The notes under the pieces are model-generated. The model worked only from the letters and a program-made list of their open reading frames with translations. It did no database searches and was not told the origin of the DNA. A stretch of DNA of 23,123 nucleotides, from contig CAZFHL010000006.1 of NCBI GenBank assembly GCA_964519145.1, positions 1 through 23,123 of the forward strand, read 5' to 3'. The position numbers and the translations under genes were made by a program. This document shows positions 9,062-15,250 of this stretch, piece by piece (positions within the stretch are counted from its first letter, which is position 1; every line of letters begins with the position of its first letter). This DNA comes from CAZFHL01 sp964519145. GTDB taxonomy: Bacteria; Patescibacteriota; Minisyncoccia; Phycocordibacterales; WO2-35-19.

Positions 9062-9072
9062 ATTTATTTGGG

Positions 9073-9205
9073 CTTTTTCCAAAAGTCTTTCTCAATAAAA
9101 CCTTTTTGGACCACGGATAAATTTTTGCTAAAATTTTCCTCGAGCTCGCGCCGTCGCGCTCGCTAGGCTCCAAAAAGGTTTTATGTTCGACGACTTTTGA
9201 AAAAG
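9073..9205. repeat. Dispersed cruciform repeat, copy 1 (complete)
   Basis: First of three related copies. A 16-bp perfect inverted repeat (9095-9110 with 9169-9184) is enclosed by an outer arm (9073-9087 with 9192-9205, one bulged base). Between them are two further hairpins: 9115-9139, GGA-bulge-AAATTTT closed by a TGCT loop, and 9141-9162, CGAG and CGCG steps with a 2-nt bulge. The inner part (9140-9168) is very GC-rich compared with the surroundings. The copy fills most of the gap between the divergent flippase and polymerase genes. Confidence 0.85.
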
Positions 9206-9248
9206 ACTTTAATGAAATCATAACAGATAAATGGCTTTTTTAACAGAC

Positions 9249-9277
9249 TTTAATATTTTTTAGTTTTTTAGTACAAT
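9249..9277 (+). promoter_or_regulatory. Promoter of the O-antigen polymerase/ligase gene
   Basis: TACAAT at 9272-9277 is a good -10 and ends 9 bp before the ATG at 9287, so the message would have almost no leader. The -35 position (TTTAAT, 9249-9254) is poor. No Shine-Dalgarno is seen. Confidence 0.4.
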
Positions 9278-9286
9278 GGTTTTTAT

Positions 9287-11482
9287 ATGAATACACATCA
9301 ATTAAAATATCTTACATTGGCTGGGATTTTTGCTATACCATTTGTACCACTTTTTGTCAGTACTGAGCTGTTTTTTCCGTTTATTACAAGTAAAGCGTTT
9401 TTGTTTAGATTATTGGTTCAAGTTATTTTTGCTTCATATTTGGTTTTATGTATAAGAGATTCATCTTTTAGACCTAAATTGAATAGAATTTCCGTGTCTG
9501 TTTTGGTTTTTGTCTTGGCTATATTTTTGGCTGATATATTTTCTGTAAATCCTATAAAAAGCTTTTGGAGTAATTTTGAAAGGATGGAAGGTTTTGTAGG
9601 CCTCATACATTTTGCAATTTATTTTTTCATAGTTTCAAATGTTTTAAAAACAAAAGAAATTTGGTTAAAATTGTTTTCAACAAGCCTTTTTGCTTCTATG
9701 ATAATGTCTATTTATTCACTTTTTCAAATTTTCGGTAAATTTCCAATAAATCAAGGTGGTGTTCGTGTAGATGGGCTTTTAGGCAACGCATCTTACCTTG
9801 CTATATATTTAGTATTTCATATATTTTTTGCTATTTTGGTTTATCTAAATACTCAAAATAGAAACTATAAAATATTTTTGTTTTTGTTATCAATACTCAA
9901 TATCATAATACTATATTATACAGCTACGAGAGGTGCTATGCTTGGTTTTATTGGAGGTTTATTTATATCTTTTATAACATTACTATTTAATTCAAGTAAA
10001 GGAGATTATATTCGTAAAATAGCAGTATCTGGATTATGTATTATATTGGTCTTTTCAGGTCTTTTTATTGCTTTTAAAGATAATGGCTTTATAAAAGATA
10101 GCCCCGTTTTGAGTAGGTTTGCTTCCTTGTCTTTAGATGAAGTGAAGACACAAGGTAGATATTTTATTTGGCCGATGGCAATCAAAGGTTTTATAGAAAA
10201 TCCTATATTTGGTTGGGGACAAGAAAGTTTTAATTTTGTTTTTGCTAAATATTACAATCCTGAAATGGTAAATCAAGAGCCTTGGTTTGATAGAGCGCAC
10301 AATACTTTTTTGGATTGGCTTGTTGTCGGAGGATCTCTTGGATTTTTGTCTTATATTTTTATGATTATTTTCACTATATTTTCTTTATTTAAAATAAATA
10401 ATAATATTTTAAATACCAAAGAGAAAGCTGTACTCGCAGGATTGTTATCTGCATATTTGTTCAATAATTTATTTGTTTTTGATCAAACAAGTAGTTATAT
10501 ATTATTTTTCACTTTTATAGCTTTCATTTCATTTTTAAAGAATATAGAAAATGAGACTTTGTTTGAAAAGATAAATAATAAATTAAGTAATTTGAAATTT
10601 AAAGAAGAATCAAGACCTATTTTTGAATCTGGAATTTTGATCGGTATTTTACTTATAATATATTTTGTAACTTATGTTCCATTTAGACAAAATACAAATC
10701 TATACAAGATACTTCAATTAAATAATCAAAATCAGGTAGCGTCTATTGATTTATATAAAAAATTATTAGAATCAGATGGACTTGGATTTTCTGAGAGTTT
10801 AGAGCATATTTCTCAATCAACAATAAATATGCTTAAAAATCCAAATATACCAAACGATTTTAAATCTAAGATTTTTGATGTAGTAAATGAAGGGTTTCAG
10901 AAACAATTAAATATGACCCCAGAAGATATAAGATACAGGACATTTTATGCTGTCTTTTGGTCTAAATTTGGTTGGTACGGTAGGGCAATAGAAGAATTAA
11001 ATTTAGCAAAAAATATTTCTCCTAAAAAACAAACAATTTATTTTGAACTTATAAATAATCTGATTTTAGACAATAAATTAAAAGAGGCTTTTGAAATTGC
11101 TAAATATACTTATGAACTTGAGCCAGATTTTTATGAATCAAAAATTATTTATGCTTTAACTGCTTATTTGGTAGGTGATATAAAAACAGGGGATATTGTT
11201 TTTGCAGAAATGGATCAGATTCAATTGGTGTTTGATGATAGATATCTGTCTGTCTTAGCAAATCTAAATATGAATAAGAAAGTTTTTGATACTGTGAAAA
11301 AAAGGATTGAATTTGAGCCAAATAATTTAAATCACTACATCACTCTTACAGCGAGCTATCTACAGTTCGGTAATAGGGGTGAGGCCATCAAAACTCTAGA
11401 ATTATTGATAGAAAAAGAACCAAATTTCAAAGAAAAAGGGGAGTATTATATTAGCGAAATAAAAGCAGGCAGAAATCCTTGA
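9287..11482 (+). CDS. O-antigen ligase/polymerase (Wzy_C) with C-terminal TPR domain
   Basis: A 731-residue protein. Residues 1 to about 470 carry roughly a dozen membrane segments and the Wzy_C signature: TATRGAMLGFIGG around R215, then NPIFGWGQESF and RAHNTFLDWLVVGG with the conserved His at about 338, in the large extracytoplasmic loop. The remaining ~240 residues are soluble and helical, with tetratricopeptide-like repeats from about residue 560 (WYGRAIEELNLAKNISPKKQ; LKEAFEIAKYTYELEPDFYE; GEAIKTLELLIEKEPNF). The enzyme should polymerise repeat units or attach finished glycan to its acceptor (lipid or protein) on the outer face. Ligase and polymerase cannot be told apart by sequence. It is flanked by repeat copies 1 and 2 and is divergent from the flippase. 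Stop codon is TGA. Confidence 0.85.
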   Translation: MNTHQLKYLTLAGIFAIPFVPLFVSTELFFPFITSKAFLFRLLVQVIFASYLVLCIRDSSFRPKLNRISVSVLVFVLAIFLADIFSVNPIKSFWSNFERMEGFVGLIHFAIYFFIVSNVLKTKEIWLKLFSTSLFASMIMSIYSLFQIFGKFPINQGGVRVDGLLGNASYLAIYLVFHIFFAILVYLNTQNRNYKIFLFLLSILNIIILYYTATRGAMLGFIGGLFISFITLLFNSSKGDYIRKIAVSGLCIILVFSGLFIAFKDNGFIKDSPVLSRFASLSLDEVKTQGRYFIWPMAIKGFIENPIFGWGQESFNFVFAKYYNPEMVNQEPWFDRAHNTFLDWLVVGGSLGFLSYIFMIIFTIFSLFKINNNILNTKEKAVLAGLLSAYLFNNLFVFDQTSSYILFFTFIAFISFLKNIENETLFEKINNKLSNLKFKEESRPIFESGILIGILLIIYFVTYVPFRQNTNLYKILQLNNQNQVASIDLYKKLLESDGLGFSESLEHISQSTINMLKNPNIPNDFKSKIFDVVNEGFQKQLNMTPEDIRYRTFYAVFWSKFGWYGRAIEELNLAKNISPKKQTIYFELINNLILDNKLKEAFEIAKYTYELEPDFYESKIIYALTAYLVGDIKTGDIVFAEMDQIQLVFDDRYLSVLANLNMNKKVFDTVKKRIEFEPNNLNHYITLTASYLQFGNRGEAIKTLELLIEKEPNFKEKGEYYISEIKAGRNP

Positions 11483-11530
11483 TATTAATACTAATCTGTG
11501 GGTTTCCAGCGAGGTACTAGCGTTGCTGTG

Positions 11531-11620
11531 CACGGATAAATTTTTGCTAAAATTTTCCTTGAGCTCGCGCCAGTCGCGCTCGCTAGCCTCCAAAAAGGTT
11601 TTATGTTCGACAATTTTTGA
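11531..11620. repeat. Dispersed cruciform repeat, copy 2 (5'-truncated)
   Basis: This copy has both internal hairpins (11534-11558; 11560-11582) and the right inner arm (11588-11604), followed by the TTCGACAATTTTTGAAA stretch shared with copy 3. The left inner and outer arms are missing: sequence upstream of 11531 is unrelated. It lies about 50 bp after the stop of the O-antigen polymerase/ligase gene. A C-to-T change at 11560 leaves a G-U pair in the second hairpin. Confidence 0.8.
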
Positions 11621-11664
11621 AACAAGCGCATCTCAGGATATTTTTAAGTAATCCACATCAATAC

Positions 11665-11693
11665 TTGCGTATTTTATAGCTATATGATATTAT
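11665..11693 (+). promoter_or_regulatory. Extended -10 promoter of a candidate small RNA
   Basis: TTGCGT (11665-11670), 17-bp spacer, then TGA-TATTAT (11685-11693): an extended -10 promoter. Transcription should start near 11700, just before a series of stem-loops that ends in an intrinsic terminator. Confidence 0.5.
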
Positions 11694-11699
11694 CTGTAT

Positions 11700-11767
11700 G
11701 TGAGTGTGGTAGAGTGATCTCCACATAAATGAATGTCTGCGAAAGACCGCCAGCAATGGCGGTTTTT
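11700..11767 (+). ncRNA. Candidate small structured RNA (about 68 nt)
   Basis: Three consecutive stem-loops follow a plausible extended -10 promoter. Hairpin 1 (11705-11725) pairs TGTGG and AGA with TCT and CCACA around a GTGA tetraloop of the GNRA class, with one bulged T. Hairpin 2 (11735-11747) pairs GTCT with AGAC around GCGAA. Hairpin 3 (11746-11763, sharing two bases with hairpin 2) is a GC-rich terminator with a T5 tail. No open reading frame with a credible product occupies it. It may be a free-standing small RNA, or a terminated leader whose read-through reaches the 11920 gene. I do not recognise a known family. Confidence 0.45.
11746..11767 (+). terminator. Intrinsic terminator
   Basis: ACCGCC (11746-11751) pairs with GGCGGT (11758-11763) across AGCAAT and is followed by TTTT. 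It ends the candidate small RNA, and could also stop read-through from the polymerase/ligase gene upstream. Confidence 0.75.
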
Positions 11768-11770
11768 CGT

Positions 11771-11799
11771 TTGTATTCCATTTTATATTTTGTTATACT
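11771..11799 (+). promoter_or_regulatory. Extended -10 promoter upstream of the coiled-coil / DsbA operon
   Basis: TTGTAT (11771-11776), 17-bp spacer, then TGT-TATACT (11791-11799). The predicted start near 11806 would give a leader of about 114 nt before the ATG at 11920, containing a long-range 12-bp stem. Confidence 0.5.
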
Positions 11800-11818
11800 A
11801 TTTAAGGTTTTAGATTGC

Positions 11819-11882
11819 CGTGGACAGTGGTTCGCACTCACATATAAAGACATTTTTTTGGAGCTAGCTTCCACTGTCCGCG
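11819..11882 (+). other. Inverted repeat in the leader of the coiled-coil gene
   Basis: GGACAGTGG (11822-11830) is the exact complement of CCACTGTCC (11871-11879). With a T-G pair and two further pairs the stem reaches 12 bp (11819-11830 with 11871-11882), enclosing 40 nt that include T7 and the palindrome AGCTAGCT. Its position inside the predicted transcript suggests an RNA leader structure, but it could instead be DNA-level symmetry. No U-tract follows directly, so it is not a simple terminator. Confidence 0.45.
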
Positions 11883-11919
11883 TTAGTTTGAAACCGATTA
11901 TTTTTTTAATACAAATATA

Positions 11920-12189
11920 ATGTCAAAAGAATCAACATTAGAACAACTTAGAAGAGAGCTTGAACAAAGCCAAGAAGAATTAAAAGACAAAGAAAGGGAG
12001 AGAGACAGATTAAAACCAAAAGTAGAAAGATTGAAAGACGAATATGAAGATACAAAAAAGGAATTTGATGAATTGGAAAATGAAATTAATAAAATTAAAA
12101 GTGATATAGAAAGACATCAAAGAGAATTTGAAATAATGAGAAAAGAATTAGAAGAGGTTACTGGTACAGATGGGAAAGATCGCAAATAA
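11920..12189 (+). CDS. Small coiled-coil protein of unknown function
   Basis: An 89-residue hydrophilic protein made almost entirely of charged heptads from residue 5 to 80 (for example LEQLRRELEQSQEELKDKE), predicted to form one continuous coiled coil. It has no signal peptide, membrane segment or enzymatic motif. Coding character is supported by the regular heptad pattern and by its place 26 bp upstream of the DsbA-like gene, with which it is probably co-transcribed. It is preceded by a predicted ~114-nt leader containing an inverted repeat. The coiled coil may serve for oligomerisation or as a structural spacer. No specific role can be assigned. Confidence 0.7.
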   Translation: MSKESTLEQLRRELEQSQEELKDKERERDRLKPKVERLKDEYEDTKKEFDELENEINKIKSDIERHQREFEIMRKELEEVTGTDGKDRK

Positions 12190-12215
12190 ATCAGAGCTAA
12201 ATAAATTATAATTAT

Positions 12216-12851
12216 ATGAAAAGTTTTTTAATTATTGCAGGCACCATTTTGGTTGGTATTCTTTTGCTTTTTGTAATCCAAAAAGGTTCTTCTTCATTTT
12301 CAAATGATTTAAGTTTAGGAGTTTTGCATAGTACAGACAATGTCAAAGGTACAGCCAGTTCAAGTGTTGTTATAATGGAATACAGTGATTTTGAATGCCC
12401 TGCTTGCAGGAGCTACTATCCTATTGTAAGAGAAGTTGTCCAAGAATTTGGCGGGCAAATTGCTTTTGTTTACAGACATTTTCCTCTTACAAGTATCCAC
12501 AAAAATGCTGAATATGCTTCTAGAGCTTCTGAATCTGCAAAAAAACAAGGAAAGTTTTGGGAAATGCATGATCTTTTGTTTGAAAAACAAAGCGAGTGGG
12601 CAGATAGTAAAGACCCAAATATCCAATTTAAATCTTATGCAAAATTGCTTTCTTTAGATTTAAATAAATTTGAAATAGATATAAATAGTGATGAGGTCAA
12701 AAATTTTGTAAGAGGGCATAGGCTACACGCCATAAAGTCTGGTTTAAATGGCACACCCACTTTCTTTATAAATGGAGAAAAGATATCAAATCCAAAATCA
12801 GCAGAAGAATTTAAAACTATTGTTAGAAATATTATTTTAAATCAGAAGTAA
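12216..12851 (+). CDS. Membrane-anchored DsbA-like thiol-disulfide oxidoreductase
   Basis: A 211-residue protein with an N-terminal membrane anchor or uncleaved signal (residues 4-22, FLIIAGTILVGILLLFVIQ) followed by a DsbA/thioredoxin-fold domain. The active-site CXXC is C61-P-A-C64 in YSDFECPACRSYYP, and the cis-proline loop is GTPTFFING with Pro181. The helical insertion between them includes FPLTSIHKNAEYASRASESA, typical of the Thioredoxin_4 / DSBA-like family. It should act outside the cytoplasmic membrane, forming or isomerising disulfides in exported proteins. No DsbB or VKOR partner is in the window. It follows a coiled-coil gene by 26 bp and is followed by repeat copy 3. Confidence 0.9.
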   Translation: MKSFLIIAGTILVGILLLFVIQKGSSSFSNDLSLGVLHSTDNVKGTASSSVVIMEYSDFECPACRSYYPIVREVVQEFGGQIAFVYRHFPLTSIHKNAEYASRASESAKKQGKFWEMHDLLFEKQSEWADSKDPNIQFKSYAKLLSLDLNKFEIDINSDEVKNFVRGHRLHAIKSGLNGTPTFFINGEKISNPKSAEEFKTIVRNIILNQK

Positions 12852-12873
12852 TATCTTTTATAAATACATAATA

Positions 12874-13010
12874 AGTCTTTTCAAAAATCTTTCTGAATAA
12901 AACCTTTTTGGAGCACGGATAAATTTTTGCTAAAATTTTCCTCGAGCTCGCGCCAGTCGCGCTCGCTAGCCTCCAAAAAGGTTTTATCTTCGACAATTTT
13001 TGAAAAGACT
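12874..13010. repeat. Dispersed cruciform repeat, copy 3 (complete)
   Basis: The outer arm is a 15-bp perfect inverted repeat (12874-12888 with 12996-13010), and the inner arm a 17-bp perfect one (12897-12913 with 12971-12987). Inside are hairpins at 12917-12941 and 12943-12965, as in copy 1. Where copy 1 has AAAAGT/ACTTTT in the outer arm, this copy has AAAAAT/ATTTTT, a compensatory change that keeps pairing. It fills the gap between the DsbA-like gene and the small membrane protein gene. Confidence 0.85.
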
Positions 13011-13032
13011 ATAAAATATCAACAGATTTTGT

Positions 13033-13060
13033 TTGTTTATATTTTAGAGAGTTGTAAAAT
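13033..13060 (+). promoter_or_regulatory. Promoter of the small membrane protein gene
   Basis: TTGTTT (13033-13038), 16-bp spacer, TAAAAT (13055-13060), then 7 bp to the ATG at 13068. This predicts a leaderless or nearly leaderless transcript starting just after repeat copy 3. Confidence 0.45.
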
Positions 13061-13067
13061 TATTTAT

Positions 13068-13361
13068 ATGAGTTATTCTGATATTTATTTTGCAATATTA
13101 TCTGTTTCTACTTTAGCCATTGCGGGTGTATTGTTACTCTGTTTATTTTATTTTCTTTCTATTTTAATAGATATAAAAAAGCTTTCTAGATTGGCTAAAA
13201 AAGAAGTTGAAATGATAGTTAGGGGTATAGAAAAAGGTATGAATATTTTTGGAAATAATCTCTCTGATGAAGCAACATCTTTTGTTAAAACCTTATTTGG
13301 ACTTCTTTTGTCTCAATTTGCTTTTTCTAAAGGCAAAAAAAGATCAAAAATTTCTAAATAA
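13068..13361 (+). CDS. Small single-pass membrane protein of unknown function
   Basis: A 97-residue protein with one long hydrophobic segment at residues 5-35 (FAILSVSTLAIAGVLLLCLF and on), then a basic, amphipathic helix (IDIKKLSRLAKKEVEMIVRG) and a Lys/Arg-rich tail. The open frame extends upstream to an ATG at 12927, but that extension is encoded inside repeat copy 3, so the ATG at 13068 is the sensible start. The layout (N-terminal membrane helix, cytosolic helix) resembles DUF948-like and other small CPR membrane proteins, though no family is recognised with confidence. The GerMN gene follows after 11 bp, so the two are probably one operon. Confidence 0.7.
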   Translation: MSYSDIYFAILSVSTLAIAGVLLLCLFYFLSILIDIKKLSRLAKKEVEMIVRGIEKGMNIFGNNLSDEATSFVKTLFGLLLSQFAFSKGKKRSKISK

Positions 13362-13372
13362 TATTTAGTTTT

Positions 13373-13858
13373 ATGATTAAATTTTTAAAATTGATTCTGT
13401 ATATAATAGGTTGTTTTTTTATAGTTTATACTTTGGCTCAAAAATCTGGCATTCAATTTTTAAAAAAAGCGAATGCTTTTGAATGGCAAAAGAAAGTAAA
13501 TATATATTTTCCTTATGATACGGCAAATAATAAATGCGAGATTAAAGATGTTTATCCTATAGTAAGAAAAATACCGAATTCAGAAAATTTAGGATTGGGA
13601 GCTTTGGAATATCTACTCAAAGGCCCAAGTCTTTTAGAGTCTAATATCAAATCTTATTTGAACAAAGAAATTTTGATACAAAAATTTGAATTAAAAAATC
13701 AAAATATTTATATTGATTTCAGTAGCTCATTTAATGATATTTTGATGGATGAATGCGTTTCCAAAATGGCAAGAAAACAAATAGAAAAGACTTTAAAATC
13801 TGTTTTAAATAATGTAGATGATATTTATATATCGGTAGACGGTGAGGTTGTTGAATAA
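13373..13858 (+). CDS. Membrane-anchored GerMN-domain protein
   Basis: A 161-residue protein with an N-terminal membrane anchor (residues 5-22, LKLILYIIGCFFIVYTLA) and a C-terminal GerMN domain. Hallmarks are VNIYFPYD at the first strand, VYPIVRKIPNSENLGLGALEYLLKGPS (the 'LGALEALLAGPT' helix of the family), the IDFSSSF strand, and KTLKSVLNNVDDIYISVDGE at the end. GerMN domains are found in germination proteins but also widely in non-sporulating bacteria, where they are thought to act at the envelope. It lies 11 bp after the small membrane protein gene and is probably translated from the same message. The cellular role here is unknown. Confidence 0.8.
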   Translation: MIKFLKLILYIIGCFFIVYTLAQKSGIQFLKKANAFEWQKKVNIYFPYDTANNKCEIKDVYPIVRKIPNSENLGLGALEYLLKGPSLLESNIKSYLNKEILIQKFELKNQNIYIDFSSSFNDILMDECVSKMARKQIEKTLKSVLNNVDDIYISVDGEVVE

Positions 13859-13872
13859 ATCTTAGATATAAA

Positions 13873-13899
13873 AATAAGCAAATTATAAATTTGCTTATT
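13873..13899 (-). terminator. Intrinsic terminator of the minus-strand run
   Basis: An 11-bp perfect inverted repeat (13873-13883 with 13889-13899, loop TATAA). On the minus strand the 3' arm leads into five T residues. The stop codon of the 60-residue gene lies in its first arm. It separates this gene from the convergent GerMN gene. Confidence 0.65.
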
Positions 13900-14077
13900 G
13901 TAGACTAGCGTATTTTTTGATTAACGACTCGATTTCTTCTTGCACGTTTATTTCCTCACCCATACACTTTCTTTTTCTTATAAGAGACAACTCTTGTTGA
14001 AATTTTTTATTTATGGGAAACATATCTATATTGCCCCATTTTTTATCAAATACTTTTTTGTCAGTATCTTTTTGCAT
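13895..14077 (-). CDS. Short hydrophilic protein (60 aa), unknown function
   Basis: A 60-residue basic protein (MQKDTDKKVFDKKWGNIDMF at the start), without membrane segments or known motifs. The C-terminal part (INVQEEIESLIKKYASLQ) looks helical. Support for it being real: a good minus-strand promoter (TTGACT, 17 bp, TAGTAT) ends 6 bp before its ATG, and a hairpin terminator begins at its stop codon. It overlaps nothing else credible. It could be a small regulator or a fragment, but no homology is recognised. Translation is likely leaderless. Confidence 0.5.
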   Translation of the reverse strand: MQKDTDKKVFDKKWGNIDMFPINKKFQQELSLIRKRKCMGEEINVQEEIESLIKKYASLQ

Positions 14078-14083
14078 TTTTTT

Positions 14084-14112
14084 ATACTATTATTTTTTAG
14101 ACATAAAGTCAA
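14084..14112 (-). promoter_or_regulatory. Promoter of the 60-residue gene
   Basis: On the minus strand TTGACT (14112-14107), a 17-bp spacer and TAGTAT (14089-14084) precede the ATG at 14077 by 6 bp, so the RNA start and start codon nearly coincide. Confidence 0.5.
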
Positions 14113-14131
14113 TGTATTTTAAAGAGACACC

Positions 14132-15247
14132 TTAAACAGCAGTTAAGTTCCCACTATTTCCACTGTATATTTCAGTTTGAGCTATTATTTTAGGACCAAC
14201 TGATATTATTGAATTAATTGTTCTCACTCTTCTTATTTTATTTGGTGTTCCTGTCTTCAATCTAAGTGATTCTGTTAATCTAACCAAATCATCAATTAGA
14301 TCGTCTGCACTTTCTTTTGTTATATAACCTTCATTTTCTGCTTCTCTTATTTGAGTTGTTATCGTATCTAAATATGTTTTTAATATCCAAAATGCTTGAA
14401 GTTTAGACAATTTACCTAAACCTAACATTTCAATAAGGCTTTGATTGTCTTGTTTTTTGTATTCTACACATATATCAAATAAAGCCTCAAACATCCTTGC
14501 CTGGTCTTTTATTGTTGCTTCAAAAGTCTCTCTATCACTTTGTGTTATCATGGTATTTTCTATTTCTTTTAAAGGCAACATTGCTTCTTTTACATACTTC
14601 CTATGTTCTTCTATTATTGTTTCTTTTTCCGCTTCAGCTGTCGCATTATTACTCTTTATTTGTATCAGATTTAATTGATCTACATCTTCTCCGTCAAAAA
14701 TCATTTCAATCAAGTCTATTTTTCTACTTGCATCTAATACATCATTAAAACCCAGAATAAACTTTTGAGTAGGTCTAGATTTCAATAATTTTATTCTTTC
14801 TCTTATAAAATGAATTGTACTTTTTATACCCTTTGCGTCTAAAAAAGATCCTATTGTTTTTAATCTTTCAAATGTTTTTGGTCGGAGGTCAATATTTTTA
14901 CTCTGTTTATTTAAAAATTGAATGAATTTAGTTTCTAATTGTCTTATTATGTTATCTATGTCTGCATCTTGTAAATCTATACATTTTTCTACAAACATAT
15001 TTTCTATTCTGGCAAATTTGTGGGTAGGATTATGTGATAGTTTTTCTACTATAGCTTTAAGTAAAAGTTCTAGTAATTTTTCATCCTCTAATATATTTTT
15101 TCTTGCTTCCGATAGTATATCATCATAATCACCTTTACTCATTTGATAAATATCAACAGGGTCTTTTAAACAACCAATGACTCTGTTTTTGCCAGGAAAG
15201 TGATTTGGTCCACTATTTTCTCTTTCTAAAATTGATATAGAATTCAT
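14132..15247 (-). CDS. Unrecognised protein with a possible PD-(D/E)XK nuclease-like motif
   Basis: A 371-residue soluble protein. I do not recognise a named family. It is mostly helical, but the centre has two adjacent strand-like segments, IDLIEMIF (D178) and LNLIQIKSN (Q196-I-K198). This D...(Q/E)XK arrangement is what PD-(D/E)XK nucleases show at their catalytic core, with Q replacing E. A helix rich in Glu follows (TAEAEKETIIEEHRKYV). The N-terminus (GPNHFPGKNRVIGCLKDP) looks conserved and unusual. There is no signal peptide or membrane segment. The start is 3 bp after the MFS stop, so it is translated with that gene. A nuclease role is a hypothesis from one motif only. Confidence 0.7.
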   Translation of the reverse strand: MNSISILERENSGPNHFPGKNRVIGCLKDPVDIYQMSKGDYDDILSEARKNILEDEKLLELLLKAIVEKLSHNPTHKFARIENMFVEKCIDLQDADIDNIIRQLETKFIQFLNKQSKNIDLRPKTFERLKTIGSFLDAKGIKSTIHFIRERIKLLKSRPTQKFILGFNDVLDASRKIDLIEMIFDGEDVDQLNLIQIKSNNATAEAEKETIIEEHRKYVKEAMLPLKEIENTMITQSDRETFEATIKDQARMFEALFDICVEYKKQDNQSLIEMLGLGKLSKLQAFWILKTYLDTITTQIREAENEGYITKESADDLIDDLVRLTESLRLKTGTPNKIRRVRTINSIISVGPKIIAQTEIYSGNSGNLTAV

Positions 15248-15250
15248 AAT

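Noticed and set aside
9062..9082. TTG start at 9082 for the flippase
   Set aside because: It lies in the outer arm of repeat copy 1. The ATG at 9061 fits the protein and avoids the repeat.
11680..11920. Overlapping open frames of about 63-64 codons on both strands of the intergenic region
   Set aside because: They run through the hairpins, terminator and promoters, show no protein-like pattern, and overlap each other.
9073..13010. CRISPR array
   Set aside because: The three repeats are about 90-137 bp, far apart and separated by genes. There are no short regular spacers or cas genes.
9073..13010. Composite transposon bounded by repeat copies 1 and 3
   Set aside because: No transposase, integrase or target duplication is visible. 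The enclosed genes look ordinary for this genome.
12927..13067. In-frame N-terminal extension of the small membrane protein (ATG at 12927)
   Set aside because: The extra 47 residues are translated from the GC-rich core and right arm of repeat copy 3. The ATG at 13068 gives a membrane protein with a usual start and a -10 box 7 bp before it.
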